Made by a program: the position numbers and the translations under genes. Below, piece by piece: positions 20,593 to 30,499 of a stretch of DNA of 64,000 nt. The stretch's first letter is position 1. Every line of letters begins with the position of its first letter. The DNA lies in contig OX388321.1 of assembly GCA_947579605.1 (NCBI GenBank), positions 24,667,614 to 24,731,613 on the forward strand, in the 5' to 3' direction. Origin of the DNA: Athripsodes cinereus (taxonomy: Eukaryota > Arthropoda > Insecta > Trichoptera > Leptoceridae). The notes beneath the pieces are model-generated. The model was given only the letters and a program-made list of their open reading frames with translations, was not told where the DNA came from and searched no databases.

Positions 20593-21656
20593 TGTCCGTC
20601 TGCAGGCACGATACACTGAGTATCGTACGCCGGCGACTCGCAAAATTGGGAAAAAGTTAGAAAATTCGAATATTGTTACCACGATGTCATGTGTGACATC
20701 ATTTGAAAGCCCATTAAATTTCACGAATATGTAGACGTGATTCATTGTAATACGGGCACCGTAACGGAAGTTACGGAATTTAGTGTGTTTTTCCTAATTT
20801 TGCGGGTCCACGCGCGTGTGTAAGACACTGTCTTGCATGCGCGGCCGGTGACGACATAGTGCCACAACGCCTCTTACAAGTGACTGCGTACAGAGGCGAG
20901 ATGTATATTAATGTAATATTATAATATGAGTATGTTAATGTGTAATATAATATCAAGTTTGGATATTTTGATGTAATATCTAGTTTGGATATTTTAATGT
21001 TAAATCAAGTTTGGATTTATTGTATTATCAAGTTAGATATGTGATGTTAAATCAAGTTGGATATAATTGTTGCCTTTGTGTAGGGATAGCATTAGTTTGA
21101 AGCATCAAGCTAGGATGTGAAAATTATTGTTGTTTTGTATAATGGTAGCATAAATTAAATATCAAGTTTGAAATGGATTATTGTTTAGCGTAGCGGAGGT
21201 GTAGGCGTCGCACAATTTGTCTGCGACGCATGTTTCTTCGTGTGCGTTTTGCAAAAAATGACGCATCCAGCGTTTGCGGCCGCAGAGTGAGCTCTCCGGC
21301 ATGCGCTCGACCGTTAAACACGGCCGAATCACACTTGCAGCGCGAGGTTTATCGGAAGATATCTCGAGCTGTGGGTGTGATATGGTTTTGAAATTTAGAT
21401 CACCAGGTAGAGGGTGAAAAGCCACATAGAGTGGAGATATTTTTAAGTTCCGCCAACAAGTGTTTGAGTTGGCAGATAGGAACCAAGCAATCATGTGTAA
21501 CATAGAACTATAAAATGTATAATGTAATATGTTAATTTAAGGATAAGAATAACATGTGTCATATTAAATATAGTTTCTAATTGTAAATTGTGTAGTATGT
21601 AAGTATTGCAATAATATTAATTATGTAAAAATGTATAAACATGTGATATTATTGAT
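20593..21656 (+). other. Non-coding interior of the LTR element, 5' part
   Basis: No ORF with a domain. 20949-21175 contains seven diverged ATCAAG-type units spaced about 24-58 bp. 21185-21380 is GC-richer with CpG. The short frames here do not resemble protease or polymerase. Confidence 0.7.
20949..21175 (+). repeat. ATCAAGTTTGGAT short tandem units
   Basis: Units related to ATCAAGTTTGGATATTTTGA start near 20949, 20975, 21002, 21025, 21049, 21102 and 21160. The first five are spaced 23-27 bp; the last two belong to a longer repeat of about 57 bp (TTGT..ATAGCAT..ATCAAG). Function unknown. Confidence 0.7.
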
Positions 21657-21662
21657 AATAAA
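21657..21662 (+). terminator. Internal polyadenylation signal (AATAAA)
   Basis: AATAAA directly after a gag-distal AT-rich stretch and 115 bp before an internal TATA box. It could end a gag-only transcript. Confidence 0.35.
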
Positions 21663-21776
21663 GTACTTGCGTACGTGAATGATGCGTCGATCGGTTGTGT
21701 TCCTGCGCTTCGCGCGCACGCTGTACTGGACAGGTTTGCGTCTCCACTTAGTATGTGGTGGGACGCGACTGTCTAG

Positions 21777-21812
21777 TATAAATAGGGGACCCAATCGATC
21801 GGTCGTCACTTG
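21777..21812 (+). promoter_or_regulatory. Internal TATA promoter in the LTR element
   Basis: TATAAATA at 21777-21784 inside TCTAGTATAAATAGGGGACC, with a possible initiator TCACTT at 21806, 31 nt from the TATA start. This is a stronger TATA box than the one in the LTR. It may be the promoter of a nested relic LTR or of a second element transcript. Confidence 0.45.
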
Positions 21813-23583
21813 CTGCCGAGCTCTACTACTGAACAGACGTGTTATTATTTACTGCCACCCTGCCTACTACCTTGCTTCTACATTGGACCGTTGGATACCT
21901 ACCTTGCTGACTTGGATTGGAATATTGGACCCGTTGCTGACTACTCTTGGATTGGATTTGGATCTCTCTCTGGCCTCCACGAAGCAGCACCATCTCAGCA
22001 CCGACGAGCTTCCGAAGTAGATCTGCATTGTAGTAGCTGCCGCCTCAACGCTTCTCTCGATACACCGCCGTACGCTCATTTGAATACTCAAGATAGCCGG
22101 TGCACTATTGGTTTATTGCCCGTAGTGTGTGCGCTTGCGAGTATTTCATTGGGGTGTGCCTAGGTGTTGACAGTGAAGCTGCGAGTCGTGTAGGTGCTCA
22201 AGCAACTGCTAGGCGGTTTCCGACGTGCTTTGAAGGTGTTTGCCGAGTGGCATTCACTCCTGACGAACCGGAAACCCACCTACCTTTCCCTACCTCCCAT
22301 CTCCCGCGACGGAAGTCGCATTCCCCGATCTACCTACCATCGAGATCGTCTACCATCTACCAAGCGTCAGTGCCTGCGAAGAACCAGTGAACCCCCACTC
22401 ACCCCGACTCCAGCCCACCACGGAGATACAGTCTTTGTACGCGCCTTCTTGGAGTCGAAGTTGTGCCGTACAATATGGATTCTCGATGCTTGAAGTCGAG
22501 GAGAAAATTCAATCAAGCCAGATAGTCACATATGTGTGTTATATTGGATTAGGATTGACTTAGGATTGTTATAGGAAAAATGAATTTTGTTTAAATATTT
22601 TGATATGGTTTGAATATTTTCCGTAAAAATATCTCTGGCGCCCGGAATAAATTAGGATGAATAGATAGGTATAGTTTTGTTTAAAATGTTTCTCATTACG
22701 TAGGTAGGTAGGTGCAACTTTTGTTAAATGCCTACGTGTGCATTATTTTACTTCGCAATATGTAGGAAATGATATATGATAAATTTTGAATGTGGAATAT
22801 AGAATTTGTTTGGTGTAACCAGCGAGTGTAACGTGTGAAGATAATTTATGTGGATGTTGGATGTGTGGAATATGTGAATATAATGTTGTTTTTCTGAATA
22901 TGGAAGTTGTAACAGAGGAGAGAGATGCTTTGTATGATAGAGATATGTGAGGGATTCTCAGTTGGCACTGGGAGTTATTTGTATAATGAGGAGTTATTCT
23001 GCGTGTTTTGAAGAGAAAGTCTGCGTGTATGAGAAAGATAGTAATTCTGCGTGTATGAAGGGTATGTTTTTTCTTATTATGGGATAAGCACAGAGGCGAT
23101 GAGTGTTCCGTCCAGCTGATCTCCCAAGTGTATTTCGTCGAGTGGACAGTGAGGTCCGTGTTATTGAGTTTGTGAGGGACATGGAGGTCCGGTGTTTGTA
23201 AAGAGAGACGTGTGTGCAATTGAGAGAACCAGTCCCCAGTCTGCTGTCACTAAGCATGCTTGTGTAGCAAAGAAGTATGAAGGAGTACAATATTCGTTTG
23301 ATAAGATGAGTCACATCTACATTGTTTTATTTTGGTCACATACGAGGGATATGTTTGACGATGTATATTTGTAATTTGAATTGAGCTGGTTTTAAAGAAA
23401 AATGTAAAAGAAGAAACGCGTTTATATGATAATTATTTTATTGAAATGTGTGTGCACCTACCTACTTGCTAATTGTTTAAATCTTATTGCTAGTCTCATT
23501 TATTTCTTTTATATTCGAAAGTTAATTGTGGGATATGTATTTTAAAGAATGGATAACTTTTCGACAAGGAATAGGTGGCGATT
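21813..23583 (+). other. Non-coding interior of the LTR element, 3' part
   Basis: Three overlapping frames between 21679 and 22493 are pyrimidine-driven and share no domain. TGGCGCCCGGAATAAATT at 22636 resembles the first 11-12 nt of a primer-binding site and could mark the end of a nested relic LTR. A 158-codon minus frame (22743-23219) is T/H/S-rich and not convincing. A purine stretch AAGGAATAGGTGG (23567-23579) is the only polypurine-tract candidate before the right LTR. Confidence 0.55.
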
Positions 23584-23624
23584 TGATATGCCCGGTATAG
23601 TAGGTACTGTGCCGAAAAGTTATC
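23552..23624. other. Inverted repeat across the 3' LTR junction
   Basis: GATAACTTTTCG (23552-23563, interior) is the exact reverse complement of CGAAAAGTTATC (23613-23624, LTR). The 49-nt loop holds the polypurine-tract candidate and the LTR start. The left LTR lacks the partner arm, so the hairpin exists only at the 3' junction. Confidence 0.8.
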
Positions 23625-25297
23625 ATTAAAAAAATAATTGTTATTTAGAAAGTGGTACTGAAATACCGAAATAAACAATGCAGTTCATGAGAACTCTGAA
23701 AATCCGAACATTAAAAATATCCCTGCACTTAAAAGGTACCTGCGTTAATATTGTTCTTAATTGTTTACTAATCTTCGTACCTGCATACAAAATATTATTG
23801 TTGATATATATTTGTACCTGCATGGCAACAGGGGTAATAAAGAGAATAATATCAACAAAAGATTAAGGCGCATTCATTATGTATCAACTTAAGGCGCATT
23901 CATTATGTATCAAATTATTTTATGAAGATTCTAGAATGTCTGCGTATTGTAATTATTTAGTATCTGCTTGGTTGGATTTTTTATACCTACGCTTCGATCT
24001 ATTGAGTTTTGATATCGATGATATATTTTGAATTATGTAAACGACTCTTTAGGTATGAATTTTTATTTTATTGTAACATACGTAGTTTGAGTATTTAATT
24101 ATCTAACTAAAGGGTTGTATTGTGCTATGTAATAGAATAAGATGTGTGTTATTTGTGCTGTGCGAAAAGACGCTATAATAATAATGGTGATAATGGACAC
24201 AAGAAATGTTTTATATTTAATATCAGTGCAAGAGACGCTTTAAATATTCATACGTGAATTAATTAATAATTATAAATCAGCGCATTGGACGCTTAACAAT
24301 ATCAAACTTATTTGTAAATATTTATTTCATCATGTACATAATTCCTGGAATGCAGACAAGGGTGCAGGTGTACTCGCAATACAATGGAACTTGCGGTGAG
24401 CGTGTATTGGTATTCAATTAGCCAATCACGGCGCTGCACAGAGATGCATCACAGCGTAGGAGGGGTATATGACCAACCCCTCTCTACACCACTCAAGGAA
24501 CAGCGGAGAAATGTCCTTGAAAGATCAGAGAGTCTCCATCAGCCATCAGTGGTGAACAGTTATCATCAGCGAGTCGTAATCAGGCGTCCTTGGTATAAGG
24601 ATCGCTCCTGCCATCACTCATCAGCTGACCTTCAGAGAGACAAGTGTCTCTAGTCATTGGGCTTCAGTTGAGTCGAGATATTCTCCTCCTGAAGTCATGA
24701 CGAGCCAACTCTGCACCTGTGTAGGCTGGTAATTGCCTCCAGGAGCCTCGGACGTGGGACTTCGCCCTCCCAGCACTGCGCCAAGGGGCGCCTTCTTCAA
24801 CTTGTTTGCCTCTAGGCATTTTCATGCCAGAGGCGCCCTCATCGTGGGATCCATTACAATCATCGCAAAGTGAAATTTAATTATTTTAAAAGTGCTACGT
24901 TTTCGTTTTTATTGAAATAATAATCAAGTGTGTTTTTATATTGGGATAATTACGTGTGCACAGACAATACGGGGTAGTGAGTAAGTCGTAGTATTGTGTT
25001 GCTGTTTAAACGTGTGTTTGTAATAGTGGTAAGAATTTTTTATTTTTAATTAAATGTTTATTTGAATCTAAATTTGTCTTTTACACATTCGTCCATTTAA
25101 TTACAGATAACTTGTCGTCTCTTAATTTATATAGCCTCACTGTATAATTTAATCGAGACCATTTTATTGTTTAACTCCTGGAGTGCTGTAAGTAGCCCAG
25201 TAGAGTCTCAGCCGCTGGCATTTTTGGCATAAAATTTTATTTATTTTATCCTCAACCAAAACCATTCTATCACCATCTTTCTCACCCCCCCATATCA
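23584..25297 (+). repeat. Right LTR
   Basis: 1714 bp, the same length as the left LTR, offset by exactly 6012 bp. Differences seen are C to A near 18094/24106, T to C near 18241/24253, and C to T in the CATCTYTCTC end segment. It is followed by the AGTT target duplication. Confidence 0.95.
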
Positions 25298-25301
25298 AGT
25301 T
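25298..25301. repeat. Target-site duplication (AGTT), right
   Basis: Matches 17568-17571. It directly follows the CA end of the right LTR. Confidence 0.85.
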
Positions 25302-25409
25302 TTTTTACAATTCTTATTATATGTTTCAACTTATGAACCAATCAAGACTCTACACCTATCCAATACAATGATACAAATACATCAAATACAAAAATGTAAT
25401 AGGGACAAT

Positions 25410-25762
25410 TTGTATTAGAAGAATGAGTGGATGCAAGAGGAGTGTTGTTGATAGAATGCGTATAAATAAATTGAGATGGTTTGGTCATGTGGAGCGAATG
25501 GATGGTGTAAGATTGACGAAGAAGGTGTATTTATCCGAAAGAGAGGGTGTGAGAAAGCGCGGACGTCCAAGAACTACGTGGCTTAACCACGTGGATCAAA
25601 TTCTCAAGGACGGTCGCGTGTTAAGTAAGAGGAATCGGCGTGCATGTATGAAAAACTGGATGAATGTAGAGGAAGCGAAATAAGTATGTATGGATAGATC
25701 GACATGGCATTCCGTTCTCTCTGCCTACCCCACCTGGGACACACCGTGAGGGTATAGTATAG
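25410..25762 (+). pseudogene. RTE-like LINE, 5'-truncated C-terminus
   Basis: Encodes IRRMSGCKRSVVDRMRINKL followed by RWFGHVERM, then RKRGRPRTTWLNHVDQILKD and the NRRACMKNWMNVEEAK tail, as in the larger minus-strand copy at 44.0-45.4 kb. The frame is open for 86 codons, with a stop in EAK-stop instead of the longer EVCKDR tail. The 3' UTR ends CCCACCTGGGACACACCGTG and a GTATA tail. No catalytic part is present. Confidence 0.85.
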
Positions 25763-25763
25763 T

Positions 25764-26135
25764 ATTTGGAGCCGTTTAATGATCGGTGACCATCTCAAGA
25801 GCGCCGTGACTTTTCCTGAACAGCAATGTTTTCAGCTTGCTCCTGAATGTGTCAGTAGGTTGGTTCTGTCTTAAATTCGCTGGATATCGGTTCTAGGCAG
25901 TTAACCCCACGACGCAGAAGATCCTCTCTGCGAATTTGAAAGTGTTAGCCCATTTGGGTTCTACAAGTTTGTTGACAGCGGTAGAAACTGATCGCAGTGG
26001 TCGCCTCGGAGTTTCGTCGACGGCACAGAGTTTAGAGAGACATACAGCTGCTGTAGAGCTAGATAGATCGAGGATTTGTTTTTTAAATGCATTATCATTG
26101 AAAATTCATAGTTTCTCATGAATATTTTAAACGTC
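25764..26135 (-). pseudogene. CR1-like LINE C-terminus, diverged
   Basis: On the minus strand TFRSKLKTLLFRKSHGALEM is the FRSKLKTxLF module that ends CR1-type reverse transcriptase ORFs, preceded by a frameshifted W-N-x-L-P block and earlier C-terminal sequence. Frameshifts make it dead. Related fragments: 26.59-26.76, 28.01-28.27 and 34.72-34.79 kb, all minus. Confidence 0.7.
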
Positions 26136-26589
26136 TTCACTTTTTTTATCATGAAACACTTGATTTCATTTCAAACAAGATGATCCACACAGCTCTAATG
26201 TGAGCACTTGATGACAGTGATTTAATATCCGAATATCCGATTTTTAATCTAACCGGTTATTTGTCATCCGGTATTATTAATCCAACAACTCTTCATCTCA
26301 TCAGACTAAGAGTTAAAGCGGTTGTAAATGGCTGACATTTAAATCTGAAAATCTAATTCAGCTTTAAGCAATAAGTATGGAAGTACCGACTCTAATAGTA
26401 GTAATAATAATATACAATATAAAACACCCCTTTAATAAAAGCTCTAATATAGAACCTACCTACCCTATTATTTGGTAAAAGGCAGCTTATTATGAAACAG
26501 TTAGGTACTGTATCTTATTAGATTCATTTTTAATATTGGATATTACATGATATTATTTTCATCTCATATTAATATTTTTTTTCACGAAT

Positions 26590-26768
26590 TCATGATGATG
26601 ATGATTTTGGATTATTTTATTTTATTTTTGACGCTGTTTAACAGTCCCTACACCGTCTCAAGGGCGCCAGTGAAGAGTACAGTTTTATATTTGCTTCTGA
26701 AGCTAGTGACTGTCTGACTATCTCTCAGTAGCACCGACAGGCGGACAATTTACAACTAATACTTCTTC
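26590..26768 (-). repeat. CR1-like LINE 3' fragment
   Basis: Minus strand reads through SQTVTSFRSKYKTVLFTGAL and a stop in the CTTGAGACGGTGTAGGGACT segment, then a short UTR to an ATC/GAT simple tail at 26591-26603. It is the same family as 28.01-28.27 kb. Confidence 0.75.
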
Positions 26769-26779
26769 TTCTACTTTAT

Positions 26780-26995
26780 CATCACGGCATTATCACAAGT
26801 GTGGTAGCCGGCAGACAATACACATACAAGCTGTCTTCTCCGTGGCAACAAAAAATAGGACATTGAGGATGTGTGGAAAACCTCATCGCTGAATTTTAGA
26901 TGTATTTTTTTTATTTATTCGAATATTTTCCTTTTACGGGACACTCAAAAACTTATTGAAAACTTAAAGAGTGGGAGACCAATTTTTTGCCGAGT
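26780..26995 (-). repeat. SINE family G copy
   Basis: ATCACGGCATTATCACAAGT, CAAGCTGTCTTCTCCGTGGC, ATGTGTGGAAAACCTCATCG and CTTTTACGGGACACTC appear in family order. The simple tail (CTT)n precedes it on the plus strand, consistent with minus orientation. Confidence 0.72.
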
Positions 26996-27149
26996 GCTGC
27001 ACGGATCAAAATTAAAAAAAAATATCGAATACGGATTTTTTATTCTAATACATTTATCCAGTGGAGATCCCAGAATAGATAAAGTCTCACAATCTTTTTT
27101 CTTAGATTTCAAGCATCCTGTACCATGTCCTTCCGTGTCCAGTCCTTAA

Positions 27150-27320
27150 AAAAGATCTACAGTCTCTGTAATACAGGAAAGTCTTTTTTGGTTCATGGTT
27201 AAATGAGAATTCCCAATAGGTTAGAAATGTATTGGAAGAGGTGATGCAATTGGCGAAAAGACATATCGAACGAAAGAAGCTGGTTTTGCCTTATATTTCC
27301 AGAAAGAAGGTTGAAGGGCA
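27150..27320 (+). repeat. RTE-like LINE 3' fragment, heavily diverged
   Basis: Shares ATACAGGAAAG and the segment encoding EVMQLAKRHIERKKLV with the 2.7-3.0 kb and 29.6-29.8 kb copies (VTQLAQRRSEWRRLV). Many substitutions. Confidence 0.55.
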
Positions 27321-27864
27321 AATGGTTTGAACTCTAAAAATATTTGAACGGATAAATTTGTTAAACAACATGGGTTGAGAATTGAAGTGTGCTGTTTACT
27401 ATTTTAATGTTAGTAATACAAGCAAAGTAATACAGAGTAATAGCACAGGAAATGAACCAGATATTAAAACTAATGTAGACGTATTAAAGAGGAGTGGAAG
27501 CATTCTGTGTCTCGTTAGTATTACCGAGTGTTTTGTAGCAAAAACTGATTCTTATTCTTTGGTATAAAGACATGGGTTGCCTGGAGTATTATTATATAAA
27601 GAAAGAAATAATGTATCTTCAAGTTTCAAAGAAAATTCCCCAAGTTTAAAGTATACATACACTTAGTCGATCATTGATTTAAGCTTTTAAATTTCTTGAT
27701 AATGCTTGTTTTATCAGGTGTGCTGCGTGGATTTCTGATACTTCTTTCTGTTTCTGTTGAACGCTTCTTTACTAGGGTTTTAAAGCACATCTGAAAACAT
27801 AAGCATTCATAACCAGCCTTGTGTTGATTTGTAAATTTAACACATGAAACTGACATATAAGGCT

Positions 27865-27940
27865 AAGAAAAGACAACGTCACCTCATTTGGTAGTGCCCC
27901 GGACGAGACACTACCAAATGAGGTGACGTTGTCTTTTCTT
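27865..27940. repeat. 32-bp perfect palindrome from a SINE tail
   Basis: Arms 27865-27896 and 27909-27940 are exact reverse complements with a 12-nt loop. Each arm is the tail of SINE family C (AAATGAGGTGACGTTGTCTT), also seen at 42.98 and 60.44 kb. It is two SINE tails joined head to head. Confidence 0.9.
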
Positions 27941-28011
27941 CGTGTTGATTTGTAAGCATAAATAATCCGTATTTTAATGTACATTATCATATTTTATAAC
28001 TTTAATGGATG

Positions 28012-28272
28012 ATGATGTTTAACAGTCCCTAGACCATCTCAAGGGCGCCGGTGAAGAGTTCAGTTTTCAATTTGCTTCTGAAGCTAGTGACAGTCTGACT
28101 ATCTCTCAATGGCACCGGTAGGCGATTCCACGTAACCGGTCCAACACCTAAGGCCCTCTCATAGAAGCTAGACTTATCGGCTCTATTGAGTTATAAATTG
28201 CTGAGCCAGTTGACTGCGTCCGTGTGTAGGTTTTTTAGTTTCTTCCAACCAAACTCCGAATCATTTATCTTG
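28012..28272 (-). pseudogene. CR1-like LINE C-terminus
   Basis: The minus strand encodes ADKSSFYERALGVGPVTWNR then LPVPLRDSQTVTSFRSKLKT and ELFTGALEMV before the stop. This is the C-terminal module (WNxLPxxxRxSxxxxxFKxxLK) of CR1-like reverse transcriptases. It is 5'-truncated at about 28272. The 3' UTR ends after GGACTGTTAAACATC near a short GATGAT tail. Confidence 0.85.
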
Positions 28273-28275
28273 GGA

Positions 28276-28345
28276 CTTTACACATGGCGCAGTGGCTAAC
28301 ATACTTTCTAGTGAAGGTTCGTGGATTTGATTCCCAGAGTGGTTA
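28276..28345 (+). repeat. tRNA-like SINE head
   Basis: ACATGGCGCAGTGGCTAAC matches box A (TGGCNNAGTGG), and TTTGATTCCC matches a degenerate box B. Only the head is recognisable. It lies directly upstream of a family-A SINE. Confidence 0.55.
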
Positions 28346-28391
28346 GAATATTTTCGTTCTTTTCGGAATTGAATCTATAACTATGAATCAT

Positions 28392-28598
28392 CTAGAACGG
28401 TTTCACGCGTCACGAGATCCCGAATTCGATTCCCGGCCAGGGCAAAATGAATAATGGACCTTTTCACACTGTTCTGGGTTTGGGTGTTACATGTATATGT
28501 GTTTGGTGCATTGCATATGTGTTTAGTCGTGTTAGTACCTAAAATACAAGATTCAACTTCATCTTAGTTTGGAACTAGCTTGATTTGTGTGAATTTTC
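28392..28598 (+). repeat. tRNA-derived SINE, family A copy 3
   Basis: The head is truncated, but the box B region ATTCGATTCCCGGCCAGGGC and the body up to TTGATTTGTGTGAATT are present, with more substitutions than copies 2 and 4. Confidence 0.82.
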
Positions 28599-28979
28599 AT
28601 GCGATGTTTAAGTTAGTAGAAATGAAATATGAAAGAAAATATTTATATATCCTTTCTTTATTGTCGTTTGTTAAAAGATATAACGTAGCTTGTAGTAAAG
28701 AATGCAAGTACTATAAAAAGAAAATAATTAATTGGTTTACTAACTAAATGAAACAAGAGTTTGATAATAATTAAACTGTCTCCACCAGTGTATACAGCTT
28801 TTAATATAGCCGAGTGAAGAAAAATGAGAACTTATAAATGATTCAACGAAAGTTGATCAAAAGTGATTACTTGGTTTATAAAACTAAGTGCCTGATATTA
28901 TGCAAACTCTATTACAAAGAAATAGAAAAGTTTTCTACGAAGTCAACAAATTAAAGTGTATTTTGTAATTATTACTCAG

Positions 28980-29199
28980 ATTCTGAATTATGAGTCAGAA
29001 GAGTCCGAAAGACAAAGATTGTTAAATAATATCAACCGAGATCTAGAGGAGCTCAATGCTAAAGACGACTGGCATTCCATTGGTCAAGATGGCATTTCAT
29101 TGCTGACTGAGGAAATTATAAAAAAATATCATTGCACTATAATATTGTTAGATTTGTCCACTATACCTATAATATATTGTTTTTTTTTGTTTTACTATT
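28980..29199 (+). CDS. Unrecognised exon-like open stretch
   Basis: After an acceptor-like TTTGTAATTATTACTCAG the frame is open for 73 codons: ILNYESEESERQRLLNNINR, then DLEELNAKDDWHSIGQDGIS and LLTEEIIKKYHC. Codon use and the charged helical character differ from the surrounding AT-driven frames. It ends in a hydrophobic stretch and a stop at 29197-29199, then AATAAATAAAAAAA. It could be a terminal exon of a host gene, a gene fragment, or part of a retrocopy ending in an A-rich tail. I do not recognise the protein. Confidence 0.35.
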
Positions 29200-29215
29200 G
29201 AATTAATAAATAAAA

Positions 29216-29305
29216 AAAGATAGAAGAGCTTGGAGATCTATTGTTTCGGAGGCAAAGGCCCTGCAAGGGCTTTTCGACCATCGGAAGTAAGTAAGTAAGT
29301 AAGTA
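29216..29305 (+). repeat. LINE extreme 3' end with (AAGT)n tail
   Basis: Encodes DRRAWRSIVSEAKALQGLFD ending HRK-stop, then a GTAAGTAAGTAAGTAAGTA tail. The DRxxWRxxVxEAK block is the last conserved segment of several insect LINEs. Confidence 0.7.
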
Positions 29306-29454
29306 GTCCCAAATTCATGACTCACTCAAAATCGGGTGCTTTGCTTTTAAAAGGATGAATGAATGAGTCGCCGTTACGCACAGTTCGCAGCAAAAATTAG
29401 TTCTGTTACTCTTTTTTATGTGTCTTGTAAAATGTAGATAATATTTCTATTATA

Positions 29455-29584
29455 AAAGTCAGCGATGAATTATACCACCATTCTGAAAGTATTATTTTTG
29501 TGTGACACCGGGAGAACGACTCGTATGTTAGTTACAAGTCTTCAGTTCGCTGGCTACACCACTTCTGGAAGATGTCATGATGGA
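29455..29584 (+). repeat. SINE family G copy, diverged
   Basis: CAGCGATGAATTATACCACC, ATTCTGAAAGT, GTTCGCTGGCTACACCACTT and GATGTCATGATGG follow the family order in plus orientation. The Gag-free body is shorter than in other copies. Confidence 0.55.
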
Positions 29585-29585
29585 A

Positions 29586-29818
29586 TCATCATCATCATCA
29601 TCGCCCTTAATACTCCTCTCGGGAGCGTAGGGCAGAAACCAGCCTCCTCCATTCAGAGCGTCTCTTTGCCAATCGCGTCACCTCTTACCACGACATTCCC
29701 TGCGCTCTGATGCCGTTGTCATAGGAACGGTGTATTGTGAAAGAGGGATTCCCGGGCCGATGGAGCCTTTGCGGACGGAAGAACATTGCTCTTTTTAGCC
29801 AACTATCATTAGGCATGA
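29586..29818 (-). repeat. RTE-like LINE C-terminus and (GAT)n tail
   Basis: Second copy of the 2.7-3.0 kb element: minus strand encodes NPSFTIHRSYDNGIRAQGMS, then WRRLVSALRSREEY-like sequence, ending at a (CAT)n run on the plus strand (29587-29601). Confidence 0.78.
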
Positions 29819-30357
29819 TGGTATATTTAGATAAAAAAAAATAATGCGTAGTAATAAAACTTTTTATTGGGTTTAGTAGAAGCAGAGATTTCGTGTTAAG
29901 GTAATTCAACTATTTCGACTAAAGGGGACTTGTTCTATGCTTTTTAAGGAGAGGAGTTTAAAAAAGTGATCGGTTAGAGGGGAGTTGTGTTTCTACCTAC
30001 ACTTTTTTCAAAAGAGCAGTTTATGAAGGTGAAGATATAAGGAGAACATAATAATTCAATAGTATCACTTTTACTCCGAAAGTACAAGTCAAGATCAAAC
30101 GGTTTTTCATGTACATTCATTTTTCGATTATCCATGACGCACATAGTACAAAGGTACATAGTACACACATATGAGAATAATATTAATATTTTGATTGATG
30201 AGTTGAAGCCATGTCATTATCAGAAAAACTCATTTATTTATATTTCTTCTACCAGTCATCCTTTCATCACACATATCTACAAGTAGTATTAATGTATGTA
30301 CATAAAATATTCTATCAACATGATTTATAAATATGAATAATTCATTTCATTCATTCA

Positions 30358-30478
30358 TACCATCACGGCATTTTCCACATTTGGGGTAGTGAACTAGTTA
30401 AGCTTTTCACTACGTGCCAATATAAATTGAAACATTCTAGATGGGTGGCATACTTGCTCCCTGTATTGAAAATATCAA
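30358..30478 (-). repeat. SINE family G copy
   Basis: TACCATCACGGCATTTTCCA, GGGGTAGTGAAC and GATGGGTGGCATACTTGCTC in family order. A CATT-type simple repeat flanks its left side, consistent with the tail of a minus-strand element. Confidence 0.7.
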
Positions 30479-30499
30479 ATGTATTTCGTGGTGTTTTGC

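Larger units (their letters stand above)
17572..25297 (+). mobile_element. Complete non-autonomous LTR retrotransposon (gag-only)
   Basis: A 7726-bp element bounded by 1714-bp LTRs (17572-19285, 23584-25297) that start TG and end CA, with a perfect 4-bp target duplication AGTT. A primer-binding site for tRNA-Lys (19289-19306) follows the left LTR, so transcription is on the plus strand. The interior (4298 bp) has one convincing ORF, a Gag-like protein (19498-20592). I find no protease, reverse transcriptase, RNase H or integrase motif in any frame. The two LTRs differ at only three sites I could find, indicating a very recent insertion that must have used pol from a relative. This matches the terminal-repeat-with-GAG class known from plants. 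Superfamily is uncertain; 4-bp duplication, tRNA-Lys primer and the Gag pattern favour Ty3/gypsy. Confidence 0.92.

Noticed and set aside
21679..22493. Overlapping plus-strand ORFs downstream of the internal TATA box
   Set aside because: Three frames are open together because of skewed composition; none shows protease, polymerase or envelope motifs.
22743..23219. Minus-strand ORF of 158 codons in the LTR element
   Set aside because: T/H/S-rich translation of purine-rich sequence, no domain, opposite to element transcription.
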